64,000 nucleotides of DNA, taken from Nocardia terpenica. Lineage in GTDB: Bacteria; Actinomycetota; Actinomycetes; Mycobacteriales; Mycobacteriaceae. This document shows, in pieces, positions 7,725-15,699 of this stretch; the first letter of the stretch is position 1, and each line of letters opens with the position of its first letter. Position numbers and translations under genes: made by a program. The notes under the pieces were generated by a model. It did not search any database, was not told where the DNA came from, and was given only the letters and a program-made list of their open reading frames with translations. The DNA lies in assembly GCF_013186535.1 (NCBI RefSeq), contig NZ_JABMCZ010000005.1, positions 1,178,001 through 1,242,000 on the forward strand. Reading direction: 5' to 3'.

Positions 7725-8253
7725 ACACCTCGGGAAACGCTGCGGTGATGGTCCCCAGCGTCTCGGACAGTGGCTGCCCGTCGGTCATCACTGCGAGGAA
7801 GCGGTACTCATCGCCGTGGCGGCGCAACGTCACATCCTCGGGATCGACCCGGTCGACGTGGTCACGCCATTCGGCCGAAGACGGTTTCATACGTGCGATG
7901 CGACGTCGGTCGCGGGTGGGTTTGCTTGCCAACAACTGGACCACGCCGAAGGTCACCGCCTCGGAGAGCAGTCGCCGGAAGGCGAGAAAGTCGTCGTAGC
8001 CACTGACGAAACTCCCCGCGACGACATTCGGATAGCCAGCCGCCCAGAAGTTCGTTACCACGGCAGCCACGTTGCGGTGAAACATTTCCCTGAAGGCGTC
8101 GTCCATGGTCCACGGGGTCACCTGGCCGATGTCTTCGGCGTCGAGCACCGCGCCACACGACAGATGTTCTCGCAGTGCGCGGACGACCGTGGTTTTTCCG
8201 GCGCCTTCCTGGCCGGTCACGATCAGCAGCCTGCGGCACTCGTGCTCAATCAC
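7714..8253 (-). CDS. P-loop NTPase / small-molecule kinase-like protein
   Basis: A 179-residue single-domain P-loop protein. Walker A is GQEGAGKTT (residues 14-22), followed by a short AAA_33-like fold; VLDAEDIGQ carries a candidate Asp and the RDRRRIARM segment looks like a lid helix. Proteins of this shape phosphorylate nucleosides, antibiotics or other small molecules, or are standalone ATPases; the substrate cannot be inferred. The GTG start at 8253 lacks a strong ribosome site. It lies 18 bp after the stop of a small DNA-binding-type protein and is probably co-transcribed with it. Its 3' end overlaps the frameshifted tail of the convergent hydrolase. Confidence 0.7.
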   Translation of the reverse strand: MIEHECRRLLIVTGQEGAGKTTVVRALREHLSCGAVLDAEDIGQVTPWTMDDAFREMFHRNVAAVVTNFWAAGYPNVVAGSFVSGYDDFLAFRRLLSEAVTFGVVQLLASKPTRDRRRIARMKPSSAEWRDHVDRVDPEDVTLRRHGDEYRFLAVMTDGQPLSETLGTITAAFPEVFTH

Positions 8254-8271
8254 AGTGGCAGACTGTACAGC

Positions 8272-8673
8272 TCAGATTTGCACGATCCACTCCAGTTTTC
8301 GGCACCACGCGTGCACGTGGGGAAGACGCTTCGGTTGGTCGGGTGGGAACGCCGCCGCCGCTTCTTTCCACAGGCGTCGCCAGGCCGAGAGGTCGAGCAG
8401 GTACGGGGGTACCGGGGCGGACTTCTCCTCTTTCGCCTTGGCCATGTCGATCAAGGTCGCGAGCACCGGCGCGAGGGGCTCGAATCGGGCCGGAACATTG
8501 CGTCCGGAACGCCAATCGCTGATGCGCTGCACCGAGGAGCTGGTGCGAGCGGTCGGCTGGGCGGCGCGCAGCCGCGCCACTGCTGCGGCTTCAACCCGCT
8601 GCAGCGTCGGATTGCCCGCGGCGTTGAAGAGTTCCACCAGCCTGACGGCGAATCGTGCTCGTGGCGAACCCAT
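8272..8673 (-). CDS. Small HTH-like protein resembling the N-terminus of nSTAND/WD40 regulators
   Basis: A 133-residue protein from the ATG at 8673. It begins GSPRARFAVRLVELFNAAGNPTL, continues with RISDWRSGRNVPARFEPLAPVL and ends with DLSAWRRLWKEA. These segments are the hallmark of the N-terminal, XRE-like domain of large actinobacterial nSTAND NTPase and WD40 repeat proteins. Here the protein stops soon after this domain, so it is either a standalone version or a cut-off gene. No NTPase or repeats follow in any frame, but an unrelated small P-loop ATPase gene starts 18 bp downstream. An upstream in-frame extension to 8880 overlaps the IS5 relic and is rejected. Confidence 0.6.
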   Translation of the reverse strand: MGSPRARFAVRLVELFNAAGNPTLQRVEAAAVARLRAAQPTARTSSSVQRISDWRSGRNVPARFEPLAPVLATLIDMAKAKEEKSAPVPPYLLDLSAWRRLWKEAAAAFPPDQPKRLPHVHAWCRKLEWIVQI

Positions 8674-8750
8674 ATCATCTACCTGGCGGTGGGCTGGGAA
8701 TTTACCGCCCGCCGAGCCGGCTGGGGCTTTGCCATCAACCGGGCCGCCCG

Positions 8751-8985
8751 TGGCTGCGCCGCCCCCGAGAAGAAGGGCTCGGGCGGCGGGCGCCCACCCG
8801 GTTTCGACGCCGAACGATACAAGAGCGTCACGCCGTCGAGTGCGGTATCGGCCAGCTGAAGGAAAACCGTGCCGTGGCAATCAGATTCGACAAACTCGCC
8901 GTCCGCTACCCGGCCACCGTCGGTATCGCCGCCATCAACCAATGGCTACGACACGGATGGGGATGGGCATACGCCGCCGCCCTCA
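8751..8985 (+). pseudogene. IS5-family transposase C-terminal relic
   Basis: Two adjacent frames together give the end of an IS5-type transposase. Up to about 8820 one frame reads PEKKGSGGGRPPGFDAERYK. From about 8822 the next frame reads ERHAVECGIGQLKENRAVAI, then RFDKLAVRYPATVGIAAINQWL. This contains the conserved E of the DDE triad (in HAVECG, as in the NVVERCF motif of relatives) and the RYDKLA..Y signature. The N-terminal two thirds are missing, and one base is lost at the junction. No terminal repeats were found. It marks an old insertion next to the HTH/ATPase pair. Confidence 0.7.
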
Positions 8986-9087
8986 TCTGCTTTCAGTCGA
9001 GACTCGATTGATCTGGCGGATCTGACGGCAGGCTCGTTCGACCGGAGGTTCGCCATGCTCATTGAGCCGGGCCTGATCTTCTGTGGG

Positions 9088-9732
9088 TCAGGATTTCAGA
9101 TAGTGCAGCACCGCGAGGACGCGGCGGCTGTAGCCGCCGGTCTGTGGTAGCTCCAGCTTGTCGAAGATCGCATTGCAGTGCTTCTCGACGGCGCTTTGCG
9201 ACACGTACAGCTGCTCGGCGATCGAGGCGTTGGTGTGGCCCTGCGCCATGTGCGCGAGCACGGTGCGTTCCCGTTCGGTGAGCCGCTCCAGCGCGTCGAC
9301 GTGGCTGGTGCGGGCGAGTAGTTGACGCACCACCTCCGGGTCGAATGCCGCGCCGCCCGACCGGACGCGCTCCAACGCGTCCAGGAACTCCTCCACCCGG
9401 GCGACCCGGTCCTTGAGCAGGTAGCCGACACCCTGCGTGTCCGAGGACAGCAGTTTCATGGCGTAGCGCTTCTCGACGTACTGCGACAGCATCAGCACTC
9501 CCACCCCCGGATGGTCGCGCCGGATCGTCAGCGCGGCGCGCAGCCCCTCGTCGGTGTGGGTCGGCGGCATCCGCACGTCGACCACGACGACGTCCGGCGG
9601 CGCGGCGGCCACCGCCGCCAGCAGCGTGTCCGCGTCCTCGGTGGCCGCGGTGACCTCGTGGCCCTCCTCCGCCAGCAGCCGGACCAGCCCCTCGCGCAGC
9701 AGGGTGGAGTCCTCGGCGAGGATCACGCGCAT
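9088..9732 (-). CDS. NarL/LuxR-type response regulator
   Basis: A 214-residue two-component response regulator starting MRVILAEDSTLLREG. The receiver domain has the acidic pair ED (residues 7-8), the phospho-acceptor Asp in VVVVDVRMPP (near 54), and LLKD (near 104) with the conserved Lys. The C-terminal LuxR helix-turn-helix reads LTERERTVLAHMAQGHTNASIAEQLYVSQSAVEKHCNAIFDKL in pieces between about residues 150 and 195. The ATG at 9732 lies 10 bp inside the kinase gene, so kinase and regulator are translated together. The signal is unknown. Confidence 0.9.
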   Translation of the reverse strand: MRVILAEDSTLLREGLVRLLAEEGHEVTAATEDADTLLAAVAAAPPDVVVVDVRMPPTHTDEGLRAALTIRRDHPGVGVLMLSQYVEKRYAMKLLSSDTQGVGYLLKDRVARVEEFLDALERVRSGGAAFDPEVVRQLLARTSHVDALERLTERERTVLAHMAQGHTNASIAEQLYVSQSAVEKHCNAIFDKLELPQTGGYSRRVLAVLHYLKS

Positions 9733-10892
9733 GGCAGCTCCGCCTCGACGAGGGTCGGGCCGCCGCGCGGGCTGAGCACGGTGAAACGGCCGTCGAACGC
9801 GGCGATCCGGCGAGCCAGACCGGCCAGGCCGCTGCCGCTCGGGTCGGCGCCGCCCGCCCCGTTGTCGGCGATACGGACGCTCAGCACGGGGACGGTTTCG
9901 TCGGGCACGACCGCGATATCGACGTCGATACGGGAGGCTCCGGCGTGTTTGGCGGCGTTGGTGACGGCCTCGCGAACGGTGAAGTAGGCGGCCGTCTCGA
10001 TCCGGGGTGCCGGGCGCTCGGCGAGGTCGCATCGGATCCGTACCGGTACGGTCGAACGCTCCGCCACGGTCGCCAGCGCCTCCTCCAGTCCCAACTCGTC
10101 CAGATTGGCGGGGTAGACCCGCCACGCGACCTGGCGCAGTTCGTCCAGCGCGCGCTGCGATTCCTCGTGAGCCTGCGCGTACAGCTCCTCCGAGTTGCTG
10201 CGCCGGGCCCGGCCGAGCAGCATCGCCATGGCGACCAGCCGCTGCTGGAGACCATCGTGCAGGTCCCGTTCGATACGGCGGCGTTCGGCGTCCACGGCCT
10301 CCACGATCCCGGCGCGGCTCGCCGACAGCTGGTCGATCCGACGCCGCATCACTTCACGCTCGCTCGGACCGAGGAACCGGCGGACGAGACGACGCTCCAG
10401 GGCAGCGACGGCGGCGAGCCCGGCCAGATCGAGGAACAGCGCGAGCACCCCCACGGTGCACAGGTAGGCGACGATCGGCCAAGTCGGGGTGATCCCGTCC
10501 GGCTGCTCTCCCCGCAACCACCCTGTCAGCGCCTCGGCGGTGGTCGCGACGCCGAAGCCCAGAATGGTGAGGGCGCCGCCGCCGAGCAGCCCGACGGGCC
10601 AACGACTTGCGAGATAACGGACGGCGCGGCCCGCGCTGAACTCTCCCGCGCCGTCCCCGCCCAGCAGCACAGCCACCCGCTGGCGTTCCAGATGCGCCAG
10701 CCGCAGGGCAGCGGCGGACAGCGGCCGGGAAATGGGGCCGACGGCCAGCACCGGCGCGGCCAACAGCAGCAAGACCAGCCCGACCACGGCAGACACCGTG
10801 CCCAGCGCGAGCCCGGCCACCGACCGGACACCGGTCGCCACCACACCGCGCACCGTCACTCTGCTCACGACCAGCGAGCCTAAACCGATCAT
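9723..10892 (-). CDS. Sensor histidine kinase (NarL-type, HisKA_3)
   Basis: A 389-residue kinase. The N-terminal half has hydrophobic segments near residues 20-50 and 105-165 consistent with four membrane helices. The phospho-acceptor His lies in ERRRIERDLHDGLQQR, a HisKA_3 dimerisation motif. The ATPase domain carries REAVTNAAKHAGA (N box) and ADNGAGG..GSGLAGLARR (G boxes). The ATG at 10892 overlaps the DedA stop by four bases, and its own stop overlaps the regulator start. Coupling to a DedA transporter-like protein hints at sensing of the membrane or lipid carrier state; that is inference. Confidence 0.88.
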   Translation of the reverse strand: MIGLGSLVVSRVTVRGVVATGVRSVAGLALGTVSAVVGLVLLLLAAPVLAVGPISRPLSAAALRLAHLERQRVAVLLGGDGAGEFSAGRAVRYLASRWPVGLLGGGALTILGFGVATTAEALTGWLRGEQPDGITPTWPIVAYLCTVGVLALFLDLAGLAAVAALERRLVRRFLGPSEREVMRRRIDQLSASRAGIVEAVDAERRRIERDLHDGLQQRLVAMAMLLGRARRSNSEELYAQAHEESQRALDELRQVAWRVYPANLDELGLEEALATVAERSTVPVRIRCDLAERPAPRIETAAYFTVREAVTNAAKHAGASRIDVDIAVVPDETVPVLSVRIADNGAGGADPSGSGLAGLARRIAAFDGRFTVLSPRGGPTLVEAELPCA

Positions 10893-11536
10893 GACCGGTG
10901 GCGGGCCTTGGAACGTGTCAGCCGGGAGACGACGAAGTAGCCGACCAGCAGCACGACCACCGCAACGACCCCCTTCGACACCATCCCCCCGTACTGCTCC
11001 ACCAGTCGCCAATTGTCGCCCAGCCAGAACCCCGCCAGCACGAACACGGAGTTCCAGATGAGGCTGCCCAGGGCGGTCAGGCCCACGAACACCACCGGCG
11101 ACATCCGTTCGATGCCCGCCGGAACCGAGATCAGGCTCCGGAACACCGGCACCATCCGGGCGAAGAACACCGTCTTGGCACCGTGCCGCGCGAACCACGC
11201 CTCGGCCCTGTCGATCTCGTGCGCCTTGACGAGCGGGATTCTCGCCGCGATCCGCCGGGTGCGGTCGCGACCGAGCGCCGCGCCGACGAAATACACCACC
11301 AGAGAGCCGACGACAGACCCGATCGTGGTCCACACGATCACGGCCACCACGCTCATCCGGCCCTGTCCGGCGGTGAACCCCGCGACCGGGAGGATGACCT
11401 CGCTCGGGACGAACGGAAGGACTGTGTCCACAGCATTGGCCAGACCGGCACCAGCCGCGCCCAAGGACTCCATGACGTGAACCGCCCATCCGGCGATCCC
11501 GCCGACCGGCTCCGCTGCGCTGCTCGCTGCATTCAT
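10889..11536 (-). CDS. DedA/SNARE-associated family membrane protein
   Basis: A 215-residue integral membrane protein from the ATG at 11536. It has the DedA pattern: an N-terminal helix with FVPSEVILPVAGF (the conserved P-S-E segment), helices WTTIGSVVGSLVVYFVGAALGR, the FARMVPVFRSLISVPAGIERM motif with conserved R and P, then a GSLIWNSVFVLAGFWLG helix and a final anchor. DedA proteins are linked to undecaprenyl phosphate recycling and membrane potential homeostasis in other bacteria. An upstream extension to 11608 is possible but unlike the family start. It leads a three-gene operon with the kinase and regulator, each overlapping the next. Confidence 0.88.
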   Translation of the reverse strand: MNAASSAAEPVGGIAGWAVHVMESLGAAGAGLANAVDTVLPFVPSEVILPVAGFTAGQGRMSVVAVIVWTTIGSVVGSLVVYFVGAALGRDRTRRIAARIPLVKAHEIDRAEAWFARHGAKTVFFARMVPVFRSLISVPAGIERMSPVVFVGLTALGSLIWNSVFVLAGFWLGDNWRLVEQYGGMVSKGVVAVVVLLVGYFVVSRLTRSKARHRS

Positions 11537-11970
11537 AGCAGCAACGCTAGGAATCGGCGCCGCCGCGGACCATGCGGTCGACCACCGAAACAAACTGCGG
11601 AAAACCACAAGTCGGTCCGAGCACCCATTCCAGCGGGGACGGCATCCCCCGGCAGCTGAACCTCACCCATCCACGATTAGCCAGATTCACTGAGCCAGAA
11701 CACTTTCGAGACACTGGCTGGCACCCCCTGTTCAGTTCACACTCGACATCGCCTCGGCCACCACCCGCCGAGCCCGCAGTGCGCCCGCTCGGCCCCGCTG
11801 GGTGCCATCGGTAGGAGCACTGCTGTGTTTCGGCTTCTTCTTCCTCATCGGCGACGCGATCGATATGCCTATCGATCGCACGATCACCATTCGTGGAGTT
11901 GCCGGAATCGTGGTGACACTCGCATTCGGCGCCTTCATGACGTGGGTGCTTCGAGAATGGAGGAACGGTG

Positions 11971-12147
11971 GTGTCGTTACCCGGTCTCTGGCCGAGTGCA
12001 GCGATGGAAGCGAGTGGCTTTGGGTTGGCTGCCGCCGTTTGTCGGCGTCACGTTGTCGGTGCCATGCCCGGATGGATGAACACGGCGTCGGCCGTGATCA
12101 TGGGCGCGTGGATGTGGTTTCAGCTGACACAGCCACGGGCGGCGTAG
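11971..12147 (+). CDS. Small membrane-associated ORF coupled to HTH gene
   Basis: A GTG at 11971 follows GGAGGA (11959-11964) with six-base spacing and opens a 58-residue frame ending at TAG 12145-12147. Its C-terminal part has a hydrophobic stretch (NTASAVIMGAWMWF). The stop overlaps the GTG of the HTH gene (TAGTG), suggesting coupling. The next frame upstream (from 11802) encodes a different hydrophobic N-terminus (two stretches, CFGFFFLIG and GIVVTLAFGAFMTWVL) with no ribosome site. A frameshift may have broken a single membrane gene here. No family is recognised. Confidence 0.35.
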   Translation: MSLPGLWPSAAMEASGFGLAAAVCRRHVVGAMPGWMNTASAVIMGAWMWFQLTQPRAA

Positions 12148-12473
12148 TGGCGGAACTGAGCGAGATGCTGGCTGCGCTACCGCGTCTGAAAGTGGTTGCG
12201 TTTCTGGACGGATGCCGCGAGGCGGAGTTCGGCATGATCACCGACCTGTGTGAGATGAACAAGTCCACATTGTCGAAGGCGATGACCGTACTCGAGGCGG
12301 CCGGATACATCACGATCACGAAGGGGTATGTCGGGCGCAAGCCGAGGACATGGCTCGCATTGACCGACAGTGGCCGCACGGCGTATCACGAACACTTGAA
12401 CACTCTCACCGCACTCGCGCAACAGGCGCGGCAGGCGGCAAGCGAGACAGACTCACCGTCTCCTGGACCCTGA
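12147..12473 (+). CDS. Winged-helix (MarR/HTH_34-like) regulator
   Basis: A 108-residue DNA-binding protein with GTG start at 12147. The winged helix reads LPRLKVVAFLDGCREAEFG, then LCEMNKSTLSKAMTVLEAAGYI (recognition helix STLSKAMTVLE), and a wing with KGYVGRKPRTWLALT, ending GRTAYHEHLNTL. This is the compact single-domain type of transcriptional regulator. The same frame is open upstream to 11802, but the added residues are unlike the family and low in hydrophobic order, so the short start is preferred. It is preceded by, and overlaps, the small membrane ORF. Confidence 0.7.
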   Translation: MAELSEMLAALPRLKVVAFLDGCREAEFGMITDLCEMNKSTLSKAMTVLEAAGYITITKGYVGRKPRTWLALTDSGRTAYHEHLNTLTALAQQARQAASETDSPSPGP

Positions 12474-12625
12474 TCTCCACCGGGAAGAAGAGCAGCGATG
12501 CCACCGCGCGCCTCCGCGCAAACATAAGGGCGCAGATAGCTCAGCACGAGCGCACGTTCGGGATCCGCGACCGCACCGCTTGCATCCGAGAGTTGCCGGC
12601 GCGTCGCTCCAGCGCTGCTTGCGTC

Positions 12626-13561
12626 TTACTTGTTGTCGATGCGCCCGGCAGGGTTAGCGGTCTGTGCGAGTTCGGATTGCAGTTGCTTCCATGCCGTGTC
12701 GTCGATCCCGAGGGCAGTGCGGAGATAGGCCCAAGAAGCCTCGCGGATCACAGCGACGCGCTCGGGGCTTTCATCGGTGGTGTCCGTGGCCCGGTAGGCG
12801 TGGATTCCGCCGAGCGAGTGCTCGGCGCCGAACACGGTGAGCAAGCTCTGGGCACCAGGGCTGTAGGTGTAGACGTCGGTGAACCAGTCGGGGCCGCGAG
12901 TCGAGAGCGCGGACTGGTCGCGGTCGCCCGCGATCACCAGCGTCGGTGTGGTCAGGCCGTCGAAGTGCGGGCTCATGAAGGGGAAGTTCTCGGTGGCGAA
13001 CGGGGTCAGGTCGTCGCCACCGATGCCTGTCGCGGCAAGCAGCACACCGGCTTTGACGCGAGGATCGGTCTTGTCGGGCCCGGGCTGCCCGTCGGCGCCG
13101 ATGACGCGTGCACCGAGAAGCATGCCGACGGTCTGCGCTCCCCAGGAGTGTCCCGCGACGGCGATGCGGTCGCGGTCGATGCGGTCACCGAGACCGGGGA
13201 TCGCGGCGACGATGAGGGCGAGTTCGTCCAGGACGCGCTCGACATCCTGGACTCGGTAGCGCCAGATATCCGGATATCGCGGGTCGGCGGGGGTGATGCC
13301 GAGGGTCTGCGAGTCGAGGAACGTGGGCTGGATGACGACAAAGCCACTGCCGGCCCAGAAATCGACCAGCGGGTCATAGGACGACATCGACTGACCGAAA
13401 CCGTGCGCGAAAACGACGACCGGCAAGCCGGTGCCGACGACGGGCGCCGACAGCCGTACCTGCAGGTCATCGCCGCGCCGCGGTGCGGCCAGGACGATCG
13501 GCTTGACGCTGACGATCGGAGTGGTCAGGGCCGGAACGGCGCTCGGGGTGGGTGCAGGCAT
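12626..13561 (-). CDS. Alpha/beta hydrolase, chlorophyllase/PAF-acetylhydrolase-like
   Basis: A 311-residue hydrolase. The oxyanion segment VVVFAHGFGQS (near residues 46-56), nucleophile motif AVAGHSWGAQT (Ser in GHSWG), VIAGDRDQ with the acid, and FGAEHSLGGIHAY with the catalytic His are all present. No signal peptide is seen. The ATG at 13561 follows AAAGGAAAA, a good ribosome site; an upstream in-frame region to 13729 crosses the operator and is rejected. Such enzymes act on ester or amide bonds of small substrates. The large palindrome upstream suggests control by a TetR- or MarR-type repressor, though none is adjacent. Confidence 0.85.
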   Translation of the reverse strand: MPAPTPSAVPALTTPIVSVKPIVLAAPRRGDDLQVRLSAPVVGTGLPVVVFAHGFGQSMSSYDPLVDFWAGSGFVVIQPTFLDSQTLGITPADPRYPDIWRYRVQDVERVLDELALIVAAIPGLGDRIDRDRIAVAGHSWGAQTVGMLLGARVIGADGQPGPDKTDPRVKAGVLLAATGIGGDDLTPFATENFPFMSPHFDGLTTPTLVIAGDRDQSALSTRGPDWFTDVYTYSPGAQSLLTVFGAEHSLGGIHAYRATDTTDESPERVAVIREASWAYLRTALGIDDTAWKQLQSELAQTANPAGRIDNK

Positions 13562-13585
13562 GGGTTTTCCTTTCGACAAGCTCCT

Positions 13586-13627
13586 AATCGGAGCGCTGCT
13601 CCGAATATACGGAGCGGCGTTCCGATT
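13586..13627. promoter_or_regulatory. 42-bp imperfect palindrome, probable operator
   Basis: The sequence from AATCGGAGCG to GCGTTCCGATT is an inverted repeat over 42 bases, with a few mismatches and an ATAT centre. It contains two smaller GGAGCG..GCTCC elements. It lies 24 bp upstream of the hydrolase start, where a promoter should be. Two repressor dimers could bind side by side. Confidence 0.6.
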
Positions 13628-13968
13628 GGCAAGGGCGACTCTTCTCGCTTCGTCGGCATCGAAAGAGGTTCCGGTGGTACCGAAGTCGCCATCACGAATG
13701 ATCCAGCGCGAACGCCGCGCTGGCGTCACAGTTCGTCATGCACCTTCGAATAGATGACCGAATCCGAGGCGAGGCTGGTATGCGGGTGCCGCGCGGTCGC
13801 GACCCCGACAGCCTCGCTCAACCGTCGGCTCCCGGCGTCCCCAACACAATCGCCATACCCGCGATCACACACCACCGTCCGCACCCGGTCTTCGCCCGAC
13901 CGACGTAGCAGAAGCTCGAGATTCGGGAAGGGGCGCGAACACGGTGATCGACTCCGCGGCAACGGAAT
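13628..13968. other. Gene-free interval
   Basis: About 340 bases between the operator and a small membrane gene. Open frames on both strands are Arg/Ser-rich and unrecognisable. A regulator gene would be expected next to the operator, but no helix-turn-helix sequence was seen in any frame. Confidence 0.35.
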
Positions 13969-14178
13969 TCACCACATCAGAAAGATCGCCTCCAGGCCCA
14001 CGACATAGCCGATGACCACCGCGGCCACACCACCGAGCACCACCACAAGCCAGGACTTGCCGCGCCACCGAAGTGTCACCACCACGAGGGTGGTGAGCAC
14101 GAGAATTCCGACGAGCAAAGCTACGGCAGGTGCGTGATCGGAGTGCATAACGTAGCCAGGTGCGTGATTGGACTCCAC
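13969..14178 (-). CDS. Small two-helix membrane protein
   Basis: A 69-residue protein with two transmembrane segments, AVALLVGILVLTTLVVVTL (about 18-36) and LVVVLGGVAAVVIGYVVGL (about 44-62), separated by a basic WRGK loop. A second ATG at residue 11 gives 59 residues and may be the true start. The region between the two starts is a short tandem duplication at DNA level (GGTGCGTGAT repeated near 14130 and 14160), giving NHAP and DHAP in the protein. It overlaps the forward ORF at 14168 by about ten bases. No family is assigned. Confidence 0.45.
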   Translation of the reverse strand: MESNHAPGYVMHSDHAPAVALLVGILVLTTLVVVTLRWRGKSWLVVVLGGVAAVVIGYVVGLEAIFLMW

Positions 14179-14206
14179 GCTGGTCGAATCGACTCCTCGG
14201 GAGTCG

Positions 14207-14551
14207 ATGTTTCACCCAGCCGATCTGCCGGACCTACGCGCGATGCGGGAGGACCTGGCAACGTGGCAGGAGACCATCAAACGCAGTTCGCATCAGCTGT
14301 TGCTCACCGCGCAGGAAATCCTCGATCGCAATCTAGAGCCGAATGTGATCCGGTCCGGAATCGATGTCGAGATCGAGGTGGCCGGGCCCGGAATCCTGAA
14401 CCAGCACCGCACGATCGAGTGTCCGATCCGCATGATCATGGCGATCTCGATTCCAGAACGCCCGCGTCCACACAATGATGCAGACTGGAGTCCGTGCCGG
14501 AGGATCCGATCGAGCTCGAAGGTAAGCGCGGGCAGTTGCTGGCGCAGTTGA
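14207..14551 (+). CDS. Hypothetical protein, C-terminus doubtful
   Basis: From the ATG at 14207 (GGGAG three bases upstream) the frame gives a helical, well-composed segment MFHPADLPDLRAMREDLATW and HQLLLTAQEILDRNLEPN, then a beta-like stretch VDVEIEVAGPGIL. The last 25 residues, which overlap the next gene, look out of frame (Arg/Ser-rich). Either the gene ends by frameshift near 14480 or it overlaps its neighbour by 58 bases. An earlier ATG at 14168 is possible. No family is recognised; it seems to form a pair with the following gene. Confidence 0.4.
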   Translation: MFHPADLPDLRAMREDLATWQETIKRSSHQLLLTAQEILDRNLEPNVIRSGIDVEIEVAGPGILNQHRTIECPIRMIMAISIPERPRPHNDADWSPCRRIRSSSKVSAGSCWRS

Positions 14552-14781
14552 GTGAGCTGCGCCGCGCAGTCGCTGAATTATCCGACGGATATGCGGCGCT
14601 CCCCGAGTCAGGGCTGATCATCGATACCGTTGGTGCCGGTGCTCTTACCACCCCGGGCTACTGCGTCGCTGGGGCTCGGGAAGTGTTGGAGGAAGTGCTG
14701 ATCGAGTTGGATGCGGCCAGCGATGCGATGCAGCGAGCTGCCCAGTACACGGCTCGGCTGCGCGGCGTGGTGTTCGACTGA
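14494..14781 (+). CDS. Small helical hypothetical protein
   Basis: A 95-residue protein from a GTG at 14494 preceded by CTGGAG. The N-terminal half is a likely coiled coil (LEGKRGQLLAQLSELRRAVAEL), then a loop with SGLIIDTVGAGALTTPGY, and a second helix EVLEEVLIELDAASDAMQRAAQYTARL. The helix-loop-helix form resembles small T7SS-type helical hairpin proteins, but there is no WXG motif, so no assignment is made. It overlaps the previous gene by 58 bases and is followed by a decayed hydrolase on the other strand. Confidence 0.5.
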   Translation: MPEDPIELEGKRGQLLAQLSELRRAVAELSDGYAALPESGLIIDTVGAGALTTPGYCVAGAREVLEEVLIELDAASDAMQRAAQYTARLRGVVFD

Positions 14782-14859
14782 GGTACCGCAGGGCCTCGAG
14801 GCCCACGCACGACATTGCCGCGACCCGAGCGTTCGACCGGGCCGGAACCGGCGAATGGG

Positions 14860-15441
14860 TCAGTCGTGTTCGGCCCAGAACGAGGTGAGTACTCGTGCGC
14901 TGCGGACCGGGTCCTGCACCATCCAGTAGTGGCCGAGACCGTCCAGGGTGGCGACGCGAGCACCCGCGCGGGCCGCGGACCGGCGACGCATCTCCTCCGA
15001 GCCGCCGAAAGGGTCTTCGGTGCCGAGGATGGCCAGCCCAGGGCGTTCGGCTGCGGCGGACAGGTGACGGCCCAGGTCGGCCATCACCGGCTAGGCGGCG
15101 GAGCGGTAGAAGGCCAGGATCGCACGACCCATCTGCGGTCCCTGGGAGTCGGCGAGGCGGGCGGCGACCGGCCTGCTGAGCCCCACCGCGACCATGCGCT
15201 CGACACGATCGTCGGCCGAGCCGCCCATCCACTCCGCGATCGCCTTCTCGCCGACCCCGGGTGTCTGCCATTCCCGCGCCAGGCCGTGCCACTCGTAGTC
15301 CGGATCGAACACACCCAAAGAGTCACTGGCCCAGGTGCGCAACAGGTCCGGCCTGGCCATGGCCACACCGACGACCGTGCTGCCGCCGACGTCGTGGCCG
15401 ACCAGGTCGACCGGCTCACCGAGCGCCGCCAGCTCATCGAC
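14860..15441 (-). pseudogene. Alpha/beta hydrolase remnant with internal stop
   Basis: A single reverse frame encodes the nucleophile region LVGHDVGGST, then AMARPDLLRTWASDSLGVF and a cap-domain segment up to AILAFYRSAA. A TAG stop at 15091-15093 follows, after which the same frame resumes PVMADLGRHLSAAAERPGLA and ends DGLGHYWMVQDP..LTSFWAEHD with the catalytic His. The N-terminal 80 or so residues, including the oxyanion region, are missing beyond about 15441. The gene is thus truncated and nonsense-mutated. Relatives are haloalkane-dehalogenase-like or epoxide-hydrolase-like enzymes. Confidence 0.7.
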
Positions 15442-15699
15442 ACTGCAACTACAACATGATCACCACCAAGATAGACACCGACCGAGCCACCCGCCGACAC
15501 GTCCGGAAATGCCGCGTTCCGGGCGTTCGGGTGAGCCGTAGTCGTTGGCCACCAATCGATCTCACGACATCAGGTAGTGCCGCGGGTTCGGGCGAGTGCG
15601 CTGATGCCTGAAGTGGATCGTCCCGAGGGTGGTGTGCGGGGCCGGGTTGGCTCTTGCACTCCATCGATGGCCATCCGCGCGTACAGAAGCTCGACACCG

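Noticed and set aside
7594..8859. 421-codon forward frame across the ATPase/HTH genes
   Set aside because: Mostly antisense to two reverse genes; only its last part (IS5 relic) is meaningful and is reported separately.
9945..10883. 312-codon forward frame opposite the histidine kinase
   Set aside because: Antisense shadow; the reverse frame has the H box and ATPase motifs and overlaps its neighbours correctly.
12350..13753. 467-codon forward open frame opposite the chlorophyllase-like hydrolase
   Set aside because: Antisense shadow; the reverse frame has the GHSWG nucleophile, acid and His with a good ribosome site.
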